From: Antedon mediterranea
Taxonomy: Eukaryota > Echinodermata > Crinoidea > Comatulida > Antedonidae
Reading direction: 5' to 3'
Assembly (NCBI RefSeq): GCF_964355755.1
Contig: NC_092678.1
Span: 11,320,922 to 11,384,921 of the forward strand
Length of the DNA: 64,000 nucleotides
Shown here one piece after another: positions 54,494-64,000 of this stretch (position 1 is the stretch's first letter; every line of letters begins with the position of its first letter). A program made the translations under genes and the position numbers. Under the pieces are notes generated by a model. The model made no database searches. It had not been told where the DNA came from and saw only the letters and a program-made list of their open reading frames with translations.

Positions 54494-56682
54494 GGGCAAT
54501 TCCATGGTCACTCGCATTACACATTACAGTCATTTTTGTTAGTCTAAGCTTTGTACTTTCTATACTAATTGGATTTTTAAGTCAATGTTTTATATGAACA
54601 TACTTTAGGTGCAAGTCTTTAATAAAATACTATAAAAAAAATTGTATGTCTTTTACTTTGACAATGACGCCATTGCGAAATTCTGTCACACGCATTACAC
54701 AAAAAGGACACAACAAAAATTTGATTAGATTTAATAAGAACGTGTCCTTAAACTAAAAATATATGAATCAAAAGATCTTATATTTTTAATTGCTGTACTT
54801 TTAAAGTATAAAATAGGATAATAAAAAAATTCAATATTACATAGATTTTAAAAATATTTTACATTTTAACAAAAAAGTCCCGTCACTCGCATTACTGTCA
54901 CTCGCATTACCGTAAGAAATGAACTTAGTATTTACTAAGCAAAGCAGAAAGAAAAGTAGACAATAATTAAATAATGCAACATTAAACCACTCAAAGAATT
55001 TTATATCAATTTTCAAGTAAAAACTTTTATTTCAACTCATTTGGATGAAGTTCTAAAGGACATCATCTATTTTTAACACTAACAGAATATCTTGATTTTT
55101 TACAAACACAGTAACAGAACACTTATACGGTCACTAAAAATGAAAATAGAAAATTCAAACAGCCATTTTACAAATTATGGAACTCAAAGCTCTTCGCAAA
55201 CCAGCATCAAGCATTCTTTTTGCCCTGGTAGTGGCTTTAGCAAAGCCATAGCACTTCTAAAAGGTGATGGCCCGTCTGATGCCAAAGCAGCCTTCTTTGC
55301 TCTGAACTAATAGCCACACGTTTTCTATTAGCAACTTTAAGAGCATCAATCTTCTGCTTCTTCAAAGCTGGTGGCAGAGCTAGAATTTTCTCTTTTCTTT
55401 TACTTTTTTACTTCTTTTCGAAATTTCATTTTGTTTGTTTCTGTATGAGGTGTATTTTCCCTCGACTTTCCGTTTTTCTAGGTACTTTCTCTGTCGTTCG
55501 GCCATTTCTAAAGGCAGGATGCAAATGTGAATGATATTTTAAAATTATTTTTAAATAATAAGCAATTATATATTTTGTTTTTAAAACTACAATGCTTTAG
55601 ACCTGGTGGTGTAAAATATGCCTAGTAAATAATAATATATAAATAATAATAATAATATATAAATAAATTATTATAGCCTAGGCCTATATGCGGTGTTTTC
55701 AAATTATAGAATTTGAAATAATTAACACTAACAATATAAGAAAAAAAACTTAAAAATTGTGATTAAATATAAATGTATACTTATTCTTACCTTCTTATCT
55801 TCACAAAAGATTGTACCAAATTTGTTAAATCTCACCAGATTTAGTGTTTTTTATTTAATGAGCTCTTATAATGATTGATTTTTCAAATGATTTAACTGCA
55901 AAAAGGTCGTTGCTAGGGATTGTGCCCTCAACAAACCTAATGCTATAATTATTATACTGTAGTGCCTCCAAATAAGGGCCAAATCACACATTGTATTATG
56001 AAATTAATGTATATACTAATTCTGGGACTAATTCATAACTAATGATAGATTAATTACTATTTTACTTTACAAAAAAAAAGAGTTTTAGTAATGTCACTCG
56101 CATTACATTGTCCATTTTTTAACGTCACTCGCATTACATGTCACTCGCATTTCACTTTTCAATGTCTCAACAATTTTGTATTTACGGGGATTTTTTATTT
56201 TTATTTGTCAAATTTTAATTGTTCAAAGTAGTATAGCTAAATTATAAAATTTCATTAAAAAAAATTATCATCATGATGGTATAAAAAAAAAATCATTTTT
56301 TTTGTCACGCGCATTACATACCCTAATATATAACAGAATATACACAGCACTCCTATATGGGATATTCAACATTTGTAGTTATATCATATTTTCCATACAT
56401 CTTAAGTGTACTACCGTATTACTTAGACATGTTACTTTATAAATATTGCTTTGTTGGGAAAATAATAATCAGTTAACGTAATTACCTATTTTTCACACCT
56501 AAAAAAAAATATATATTCAACATTGAATAAACGTAATTTTTTGGCTGCAAAAAGTCATAAATGAATTGAAAAAGTTAAAAACCTAGTTCCCACATATTCA
56601 AAGAGTAACATAAACACAAATTTTGAGCTGACTAATTAATTTGAATTTTTTTGGTCATGTCCATGTTTGCATGGAATTGCCC
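54494..56682. mobile_element. Element C: DNA transposon with iterated GTCACTCGCATTAC
   Basis: Terminal inverted repeats GGGCAATTCCATG (54494-54506) and CATGGAATTGCCC (56670-56682). The motif GTCACTCGCATTAC occurs at 54507, 54882, 54897, 56093 and 56124, with variants at 54685, 56140 and 56304. All are in the same orientation and cluster toward both ends. The middle contains a degenerate minus-strand coding relic. No clean target duplication is visible. Confidence 0.85.
55175..55512 (-). pseudogene. Degenerate basic ORF relic inside element C
   Basis: On the minus strand an ATG at 55508-55506 opens MAERQRKYLEKRKVEGKY followed by K/R-rich sequence, stopped at 55394. In another frame LPPALKKQKIDALKVANRKR is followed, after a further slip, by SPFRSAMALLKPLPGQKE. 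An MAERQRKY-type basic N-terminus with a later SPF/LPG-K block resembles a TE-associated DNA-binding protein type I have seen in marine invertebrates, but I cannot name it. Heavily frameshifted. Confidence 0.4.
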
Positions 56683-57771
56683 TTATGTTGATTTCGAAAT
56701 TTTTCAATAAAATTCTTGCAGTTACTAAATTCCTACTATTACTGTGAAAATGTCCAGATAGTTGTAGCTTTATAATATTATTTTTTATTAAATATAAACC
56801 TGTATGTTTCAAAATTAATTGAAAAATATGTTTAAAAAAAAGGACTCTGAATGTTTGACCCTGTGAGACACTTCTTGGTGACCAAAAGAATTAAAAGAAA
56901 AAAGAATTTAAATGGAACTAGTTGAATATTTATTAGCAACAATTTTACTTTTTTCATTAACAATAACATTCAAAGAAGTTGGAACTGCTTTTTCTTTCAT
57001 ACTAAACTTAACTTAATATTTTCCTTTCAAATAATCAAATACTGTACCTGTCTAATTAATGCTTGAATAACAATATTTAATTTCTTTCTATGTACATTTT
57101 ATAGCTTTACATTAACATTAAAAATTAGTTAAAAACCTTATTTTTTATAACACTTTATCTTGCCAGTACCCATACTTACTAATTATAGTTAATAACAATA
57201 TGTAAAATATTAATTTATTTATTTCAAATAATCAATTATTATTGATGTTTGTTATAGTTAATAACAATATTTACAATATTAATTAATTTATTTAAAATAA
57301 TCAAATATCCGTCTAATTAATGTTTGAATAACAATATTTAATTTCTTCCTATAGGCTAAAAAATAAAAGCAATAGTGGATGGAACTTTAGACTTTACTTT
57401 TGACTGTTCAGACTTTACGAAAATAAAAGACGCTAAAGATAAATTATGCTGTGTGAATTAGATGATGCACACAAACACATAACGAAAGTATAAAATGCCA
57501 AGCTATATTATTTTGGGTGTTTTTAGTTGTGTATTAATTATTTGATACATAGAGATAAAATAAAAAAGTGGACACAAATCGAATGAAAAACCCATTGCTG
57601 CGGAAACATGAATTTTTAAGTTTATTCATTTACATTTTATTTTTATTTCACTGGTTTTGATATTTTGCAATTTATTTTGTATGTACTTATTGATCTTTTG
57701 CAATTATTGACAAGTATGTCTATTGTTAATATTTAATATTATTTATGGTTCCTCCATACTTTTATCGGCAG
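56683..57771. other. AT-rich sequence upstream of the FAM194-type gene
   Basis: No supported feature. AATAACAATATTTAATTTCTT-like words recur at 57065, 57240 and 57325, a weak local duplication. Missing 5' exons of the downstream gene may lie here but none has convincing splice sites and coding. Confidence 0.5.
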
Positions 57772-57818
57772 GCCTAGCGATGATTTTCACGAAGCAAGCT
57801 GGCGATGGATTTCTGAAG
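57772..57818 (+). CDS. FAM194-type gene, small 47-bp exon
   Basis: Acceptor TTTTATCGGCAG, donor GTGCTT. Encodes PSDDFHEASWRWISE plus one base that completes Gly with the next exon. It enters with a split codon, so at least one exon lies upstream. Too short for ORF scanning; supported by phase fit and continuous sense. Confidence 0.7.
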
Positions 57819-60800
57819 GTGCTTAATTATTAATTGATTAAAAATAGTTATAGATAAAAGATTATCAATTTTTTGTTAATCAATTATCTATCGTATGTGT
57901 TACCTCCATTTTATTTTGATGACAAGTTTTTTTTTCGAATGGCTCGATGTTTTCGATCTTGTCTTGTTTCATAAAAATTTTATTAATTTGACTTTTTAAA
58001 ATTAAAATGCCTAAATTTCTGTTTTTTTAGGTATTCAAATCAATACAGTGCAGGTTCTGCTAAGCATATTTCCTACAAATGTACCTGAAACTAATGCTCA
58101 CCATTGCAGCATTATGTCAAAACTCTATTTCTTTGATCAGAAACTTCAACGCAAACTAAAGAAGAGGTCACGAAAATTTCCAGATGAACTCCCAAGAAGT
58201 CTTAGGTTTGCGAACTTAAATCCTAGATTAGCCGCCTTTCTTTCACAACAAGATAAACAACAAAGGCTTGTTGGAATGAAACAAGAAGGACTTGCCAATG
58301 AAAGAACAGTGTTTGACAATTGTGAAATCAGTGAAGATGTGGTGGGTGACCAAACTAAAGGAAGCATCCTCCCTGATATCCATGGAAGTGAAAGTCTCTT
58401 TCGACGAATTTCAATGCTAAGAAGCCTTCACGGTGGCACTCTAGAAGATGCAGCATTTGAATTTGAAGGTGAATTTGCACAAAGGCAGTTTTATAAGGAA
58501 GCAGTGGTCGCCGCACCAGCTCTTCTCCTACATTTGGCAAAAGTCTTGTATATTTTTGAAAATGAGCATTTAAATATGCCTAGAGAGGTTATCAACGAAA
58601 TGCTGTACAACTTTAAAGATTTGATCAAAGAAGCTCAGTACACAAAGCGAGAATGGCAGTGTCATGAGAACTGGTTGATACACAAACAAAATGAGGATGC
58701 CAAAAATGCTGTCAATGCAAAATTAATTGAGGAAGATCATTTTGAAAATAAAGAGAATGATAATGACATTTTTGTTGAGGGGGAAAAGAAAAAAAAACGG
58801 AAAAAAAAATCAGAAGTAGATGACAGTGATACATGTAATAAAAGCAATAAAGATGAGGCAATGATGATGACATGTGTAAAAAGTAATGACTTCTCAAAGA
58901 CCTCACATATTAGTCTAGGTCATCACCATTCCAGAGTTATATCAAGAAGTGAAAAAAATAGGAATTGCCTTAAACCAGATCATGGTAAGTAAGAATACAT
59001 TTATCTTTGTGTTTTATTTGACAGGATTATGCTTGGTTCCCACTTGGACGCAAAACGTAATTTGACCAATCACAAGTAACGGATTATTTTAATTTTCACC
59101 TGTCTTTGGTCAACTCGCTTGCTTTGCACTTTACGATTTTGCATTTCATCCTTCCTAGTGGGAACAAAGCTTAAATAACAATAACATGGATAAAATTGTA
59201 AAACAATTTCATCAGGTTTCAATGTAGTAATTTAGGTAACAAAAATTATAAACCAGTGGTTATAACCTTTACTTGTATTGTGTTCAAGACAGTTTTGTCT
59301 GGCTCACCAGCTAGACTAAAGAAGTCTACCTGTATTGATAAACTGTTTTGACAAGTTTTACCACTGACTTATAATTTATGAACCTTATACTAATTTTGCA
59401 TAGAAATAATACCCCTTTCACACCAAAACTCCAGAGTGTCTCCGGAGACACCCCGGGGTTTATGACCATTCAAAACGTTGAGGAGCTCCGGAGATACCCT
59501 TTTCACACCAACCTAGCAACACCGGGGTTTATAAAATAAAATTGTAACTGTCGCCCTCTATTTTGTTTGTTTACATAGCGACGATCATTAGAATAATTTT
59601 AATTAACAATATTATTTTAAATTTAATCATTACTTTCAAAAGTCTCAGAAGTAATATAATGTTTTATTGATACTACTTATTATTTTTTAAACCCGATATA
59701 TATTTTGTACAAATATTTAAAGTATTTTGAAATAAAACTAAAGCAATGAGTGATCGTGTGAGGATGACCTTTTGACCCGAAACACTCCGGAGTTTGATGT
59801 TGGTACCTTTCACACCAAAACACTGGAGTGTCCCCGCAGTTCGCTCTCCGGAGAATGTTCAGCTGTTCAACCCTGCAGTTTTAAACTCCGGAGTTGCTTG
59901 ATTTTACCTTTCACACCAAACAGCGGGGCGTCAACTCCGGGATGTCTCCGGAGTTTTGCTTTTGGTGTGAAAGTTATAGTATAGGTATAGTTAAAGGCGA
60001 TTTTAAATCAAGTATGAAAGATTATATTTTATTTTAATTGAAATTTGCTTGATTAAAAATTCTAACACAATTAGATAATGTTTTTAAAAAGTAACGTTTG
60101 GCAATTGTTTATAATGTCAGCATGGATGGAAGCAACCATATTAATGTACTGTATGTATAGCACTTTTGATTTGAATATAATTTAAGAATGGCTTTTTTCT
60201 TTAGGAAGCAGTGGTGACAGGTTAAGAGTGCTCTCAACACGAAGCAAGAGTGATAGCATGTCAATGTTTTCAGAAGGTTATCCTGATGGACAAAGTACTT
60301 TTTTATTTGTTGCTTTCAATTCATATTTTCTTATGACATTTTTTTCAAAATAAATGACTTAAGTGTATACAAATATGCAAAAAAATTATTATAAAATTAA
60401 TTAGTTTATTTATTTCTTTAATATTTAAAAAAAGCATACTTGGATATAAAATGATAAAAATAGCATATAGGCCTTCATAGTGATTTCAATCATTTTATTG
60501 TATTCCAGGTATTCATCAACCTAGCTTTCTTCAAGTCATCAACTTCTCAATGCAATCTAAAGTTTGTGAGGATAAAGGATGGATCATTCACCAGAATGTA
60601 GAAGAAATACAAATAGCCAAGCAGACTCTAGTACACTGGGCTCAAGAAAGATTAAAAATGAGCATATTGCAAGCGTAAGAATAGAACCTATAGGATTTTA
60701 GATAAAAAAGTCTGGAAACAAAGTGAGGAAGAGAAAAAAATGGAATGGAAATACAAGTAATTAGTGTCACACTAAGGGTCACAAATTAAAAACGCAATAA

Positions 60801-63725
60801 TAAGTCAAAGAACAAATTTAGTAAACGCAAAATGTAGAAAGGCAAGTCATTTAGCAGGAAAGACAGTGGACAACAGGGAAATAAGACAAAAACATAAAGA
60901 GATCACCTCTAAACAAATGCAGCAACTACTTACACAAGAACAGAAATGGTTGGCTGCATTCAACAGAGAATTATGGAGCCATAAATGATTGAATATTTTT
61001 AGTCATACCCATTCACCTACCTGTATTTTTATGTTTGTTTTTGTCTTTAGTCAACAGCAGCAATGTAGAATGCATGAACTGGGCTATGACAAGCCACTTA
61101 TCAACCGATATTATGGTGACACGAGGCGTGAAAACATAATGAAGTACACAAGTAAGAAAAATGCAAAAGAAAAAGGTTTGCAGTCTATGAACAAATTACC
61201 ACATCCCAAGATACCAACAATGATTCAAGATAACCATCCAAAGTTCTACACTAGCCTGCCTGATGGTTGTGCAGTTGTTTAGTATCCTTTTTGTACTTGA
61301 TTTAGGTGTAAATGTTATTATGTACAGTAGAAAGAATTAATGTTTGCCTATTAAATTTACTTTATAAACTTTTTAGATATGGTTTGATCGAAATGAACAT
61401 TTGATCCCGAGGTACGCCGAAGATATTCCCTATATTGGGCATGTGTGTGTACTGTGTTGTGGTCTGTTAACCTCAGATATATATACCCTACAGCCCGGCG
61501 AATAACTCAGTGTAACAAAGAGCGAGCTAGACGCTGGTAGTAGGAGTGCGTGTGTTTTGAAAATAGCTCAGTCGTGGGTATTTTCTGAAGATTTTAAATC
61601 ATGTTTTCTTTTTAAATTCTTGACTTCATACAGTAAATAGTAAATATATCATAAACTCTTTGCTCTTTCATAAAGCTCTGTCTACACTATCAAACTTTAT
61701 GTGACAAAAAAGTGATGTGCCCATATGGACATGATAATGTCATATCACTATCATATTTTTCATCACACTTTTTTGTCAAACTAGTTTGATAGTGTAGACA
61801 GAGCTTAATATTATGTTTACTGTTTCTAAAAAGTTGTAAAGACACCAACATTGCAAATATTAATAGTAAAAATACTTCAAACCCTAATGACATTGCTGCT
61901 ACACTAAATGCTTATTTTTAAATCTTGGCCCTAAATTAGCAGAAAAGACACCAAGTTATACGGATGAAGGAGTAAACAAACAAACTTGAAAAAAATTAAA
62001 TGTAAAACACTATCTTCACATGTTGACTATTGCTGTGTTATCTGGGGCAATGCCATAGTAAAAATGCTTTGAGAAACTCCGCTGCCAAGATTATTACAAG
62101 AAGCCTCACAAAACTTTATACCCATCAATTCTTGATGTTTTGTAAAAATAATGCATATATAATATTAAAAACCAGGTCATTTCTTGTCTTAAATGTATGT
62201 TTAAGGTTAAGTATAAAAAAAAGAGAAAAACAATGCACTACTTAAGTAGCTATCGTCGAATATTCTAGACGTCTCTAGATCTAGCTTAGTTAGCCTTAGT
62301 TTTGTAGGCCTGGTCAAAGAGCGGTAACGTACAAACACTGTATGCTAGCTATAGTACTAGCCGGACATCTTGTTGCTGAATTAATTGTCTTTCCTCCTTT
62401 TTTGGCAGAATCTGTTAATACAAATTGGGGATTAAAACAATTTGTTTACCTTTACAAGCAATCAATCAAAGTGGGTGCATCACATCACAATATGGAAATA
62501 TCAACCCGCACGCGATGTATCCTGGTATTTATAGCTTGACTTTTTGTAACCGTTTAATGGCGAAAAACTTAATAGGTCCATATATTATTTATTTTTATAT
62601 AAAATATAGTGTGTAGAAGCAATAATTATAAAATCTTGAGTAAATGTTCCTCTATCTTTCTTTCTGACCATTTTCATATCACAGAAAATATCTATTATAG
62701 CTAATAGTAGAAACGTTAGTATTCCTAAGCTAAAACAAGCTATAAGAAAAATAGTCATTTCATAGTAATAAGCTCTGGAAAACCTTTCAGATGATCTAAC
62801 CGTCTGATTTATGATGTTTTAGAGCGGTCGTCCGGGTGGGCTTATACTCGAGTGCCTCATTTTGCATAAAAATTATTCAAAAGGAGTGAAGTCGTGGCTT
62901 GGTGGTTATGATGCTTGGCTACCACTCCAAGGGTCCTGGGTTGAAGTCCCGTCATATGTCAGGATTTTTTCTAAGGACAAAATTACAACTCCACTCCCAA
63001 AGACTTGTAATAAGACTTTGTTTATGTAGAGCATCTTGTGTATATGTTTGTCTGAGGGTCCCTAATGATTAGCAATTGCTGGATGGATCACCCTCAGTAA
63101 ATATGGTTTAAAAAAAAGTCGAAGATGGGCTTATACCCGAATATGGGCTTATACCCGAATATGGGCTTATAACCGCGTCAGTACAGTATTTAAATCTAGT
63201 TTAACTGCATAAATTTGGTTTTATAGTGTTATACCTGAAAGCCAGTTTAAAAATACCTGATTGATGTCCGGAAGGACTTAGTTTATCTTTTAAATTTAGG
63301 TTTATTTTTCTTTATATTTATTTTTTTTTTTTTAATATTCAATGTTTTGTTTTTTAATTGCCTTAATGAAAAATACCTTTGGGTGAATCAATTGTTTTTT
63401 AAAAGAAAAACTTGTCTAAAAAATGAATTATCGATTTTGGATGTGTTATTCTCCATAAAATGTAAAAATGTCTTTTGTACCAATTTTTTTCGGATAGGGC
63501 CTATATTAATTGGTCCAACTACCAGACAATTGGTTTTCAGTACGTTTCCTTAAACTTTCTTTTTAGTTACCTCTCTGGTAGGTCTGCCATTATCATCAGT
63601 AGAAATGGTATTGATAAACCTGGAATCTATGCCATTGTTTATGCAGACACAGATGAGCATTCCATGATTGCAACATTCACACCTTATGGAAAAGCATGTT
63701 GCTATCACCCTAATGGAGTTGCAAG
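57772..63725 (+). CDS. FAM194-domain protein, C3orf20-like (both ends open)
   Basis: Exons 57772-57818, 58031-58984, 60205-60294, 60509-60674, 61051-61281, 63567-63725, each with AG/GT borders and consistent phases. The protein begins PSDDFHEASWRWISEG, continues with a helical region (RRISMLRSLHGGTLEDAAFE, NEMLYNFKDLIKEAQYTKRE), then an acidic/basic low-complexity stretch (KKKKRKKKSE). It ends in KIPTMIQDNHPKFYTSLPDG joined to YYLSGRSAIII and FTPYGKACCYHPNGVA. That last part has the YPSG...CYHPNG pattern of the FAM194 C-terminal domain shared by ERICH6 and C3orf20. The function is unknown in this family. The 61282 join matters because reading on would stop at once. I favour a C3orf20 orthologue because RBSN is nearby. 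Start and final exon lie outside what I can see. Confidence 0.75.
58031..58984 (+). CDS. FAM194-type gene, main exon (954 bp)
   Basis: Acceptor TTTCTGTTTTTTTAG, donor GTAAGT (consensus). Encodes IQINTVQVLLSIFPTN through to RNCLKPDH. Mostly helical in character, with LHLAKVLYIFENEHLNMPRE as a conserved-looking core and a lysine/glutamate-rich C-terminal third that could hold a nuclear signal. Confidence 0.9.
59030..59172. mobile_element. MITE, TTCCCACTAGGA family, copy 2
   Basis: Left GCTTGGTTCCCACTTGGA, right TCCTAGTGGGAACAAAGCTT, interior TAATTTGACCAATCACAA. Same family as 27693-27826; sits in an intron of the FAM194-type gene. Confidence 0.85.
59414..59973. mobile_element. MITE with CTTTCACACCAAAA ends
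   Basis: Left CCTTTCACACCAAAACTCC, right GGAGTTTTGCTTTTGGTGTG and AAAG. CTTTCACACCAA also recurs internally (59808, 59908), as do many CTCCGGAG palindromes. Non-coding, intronic. Confidence 0.8.
60205..60294 (+). CDS. FAM194-type gene, Ser-rich exon
   Basis: Acceptor TTTCTTTAG, donor GTACTT. Encodes (G)SSGDRLRVLSTRSKSDSM and SMFSEGYPDGQ, polar and probably disordered. Phases 1/1 match neighbours. Confidence 0.8.
60509..60674 (+). CDS. FAM194-type gene, helical exon
   Basis: Acceptor TATTCCAG, donor GTAAGA. Encodes IHQPSFLQVINFSMQSKV, then DKGWIIHQNVEEIQIAK and TLVHWAQERLKMSILQ, predicted alpha-helical. Confidence 0.88.
61051..61281 (+). CDS. FAM194-type gene, exon before the FAM194 core
   Basis: Acceptor TTTTTGTCTTTAG. 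Encodes QQQQCRMHELGYDKPLINRY to FYTSLPDGCAVV, ending with TA of a split Tyr codon; the donor GT is at 61282-61283. Without splicing the frame would stop (TAG at 61280), so the donor overlaps the apparent stop. Confidence 0.85.
61282..61672 (+). other. FAM194-type intron, unassigned part
   Basis: No feature beyond the donor. A GC-richer piece at 61490-61560 (CAGCCCGGCGAATAACTCAG) stands out but has no second copy here. Confidence 0.4.
61673..61806. mobile_element. Short MITE (134 bp) with 23-bp perfect TIRs
   Basis: AAGCTCTGTCTACACTATCA and three more bases at 61673-61695 are exactly reversed at 61784-61806. The middle also pairs partly (GACAAAAAAGTGATG / CATCACACTTTTTTGTC), so the whole element folds as a hairpin. 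Intronic. Confidence 0.88.
61830..62235 (+). pseudogene. Internally deleted LINE fragment
   Basis: A + frame reads NTSNPNDIAATLNAYF with LALN and AEKTPSYT-like text (pre-RT region), then jumps to SHVDYCCVIWGNAIV and RNSAAKIITRSLTK (thumb/tail region). The RT core is missing between. Intronic relic. Confidence 0.65.
62236..62879. other. Intron, unassigned AT-rich part
   Basis: No supported feature. GTGGGCTTATACTCGAGTG at 62836 matches the TGGGCTTATACCCGAAT repeat beyond the SINE, so the SINE probably landed inside an older repeat. Confidence 0.4.
62880..63118 (+). mobile_element. tRNA-derived SINE
   Basis: A-box-like TGGCTTGGTGG at 62895 and B-box GGGTTGAAGTCCC at 62938, 43 bp apart, with a tRNA-like CTTGGCTACCACTCCAAGGG anticodon-arm region. 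A 150-bp body and an A-run at 63110-63117 follow. Intronic. No protein coding. Confidence 0.8.
63122..63176 (+). repeat. Three 18-bp tandem units
   Basis: ATGGGCTTATACCCGAAT repeated head to tail, the last ending AACCGCG. Confidence 0.85.
63567..63725 (+). CDS. FAM194-type gene, FAM194 core exon
   Basis: Acceptor CTTTCTTTTTAG, donor GTATAC. Encodes (Y)YLSGRSAIIISRNGID, GIYAIVYADTDEHSMIATFT and PYGKACCYHPNGVA. The Y-SG, YAD and CYHPNG blocks match the FAM194 domain in order. The domain should continue in a following exon outside or at the very end of the window. Confidence 0.85.
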
Positions 63726-63944
63726 GTATACATTAAAGGTTCATAATCTCTCACTAAAATGTCTTCAAAAGTTAAAACTTATATCTTATGTAGTTTCATC
63801 CTCAATTGTGTGGATTTTACTTTTTTACAATTCTATATAGAAGATTTGGACTTTTGACGCATCACAAAAGAATATGTAGTGTTACGAATTACTAGATTAT
63901 ATTTCTATGGTATTTATAGCAATTTATGGCTAAATAATGAATCT

Positions 63945-63966
63945 TCTCTCTCTCTCTCTCTCTCTC
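63945..63966 (+). repeat. (TC)n microsatellite
   Basis: Eleven TC dinucleotides before CATACTCATCCAACAG. Could be part of a polypyrimidine tract ahead of the next exon, but the bases after that AG do not keep the gene's frame open. Confidence 0.85.
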
Positions 63967-64000
63967 ATACTCATCCAACAGCGAGTAACTCGCCAATTAC

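Noticed and set aside
55092-55310. Plus-strand 72-codon ORF
   Set aside because: It is the shadow of the minus-strand basic-protein relic in element C.
63967-64000. Next exon of the FAM194-type gene after the (TC)n tract
   Set aside because: The AG at 63980-63981 is plausible, but joining in phase with 63725 gives an immediate stop (AGC GAG TAA).

Overview
This is a eukaryotic, very AT-rich window that reads as an invertebrate deuterostome genome, most likely an ambulacrarian (echinoderm or hemichordate). The reasons are spliced genes with GT-AG introns, dense AGGCCTAG-type palindromes around 48.9-49.3 kb, and a rich mix of LINEs, Penelope-like, Helitron-like and foldback elements. The class is inferred from style only; no marker gene fixes the species. 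There are no bacterial operons, CRISPR arrays or convincing structural RNA genes.

Two host genes can be supported, both on the + strand and both incomplete. (1) Rabenosyn-5 (RBSN): five exons between 19482 and 28945 carry a complete FYVE zinc finger, the coiled-coil middle region and one Rab-binding helical hairpin, then a stop. The 5' exons were not found. (2) A FAM194-domain gene resembling human C3orf20: exons from 57772 to 63725 with clean splice sites, open at both ends. RBSN and C3orf20 lie near each other on human chromosome 3p25, so the pair looks like an old linkage.

The rest is layered mobile-element DNA. 0-4 kb: Helitron-like repeat, an inverted-repeat MITE and shredded minus-strand LINEs. 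4.7-6.4 kb: GC-rich-ended MITE debris. 6.4-11.7 kb: a LINE split by a 2-kb DNA transposon (family T1). 11.7-14.7 kb: a MITE and a second T1 copy with its own nested insertions. 14.8-19.3 kb: a Helitron 3' end, a degenerate TE ORF and a Penelope-like remnant. 19.5-29 kb: RBSN, its introns full of LINE tails, a minisatellite, a SINE and MITEs. 29.6-32.4 kb: a large foldback element. 34.9-35.6 kb: a MITE with perfect 36-bp TIRs and 9-bp TSDs. 36.2-43.5 kb: a minus-strand Helitron end and a 68-bp satellite interrupted by a nested LINE-in-LINE and by a solo LTR. 43.5-48.5 kb: several LINE fragments. 49.3-56.7 kb: related elements (A, B, C), each carrying its own iterated 14-16-bp motif, with a Penelope-like fragment and a foldback MITE nested inside. 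57.8-63.8 kb: the FAM194-domain gene with MITE, LINE and SINE insertions in its introns.

Most long open frames outside the two genes are retroelement fragments with frameshifts. Coordinates of spliced exons, TSDs and TIRs were read base by base. Element superfamily names are inferences from termini and duplication lengths. I had no similarity search.
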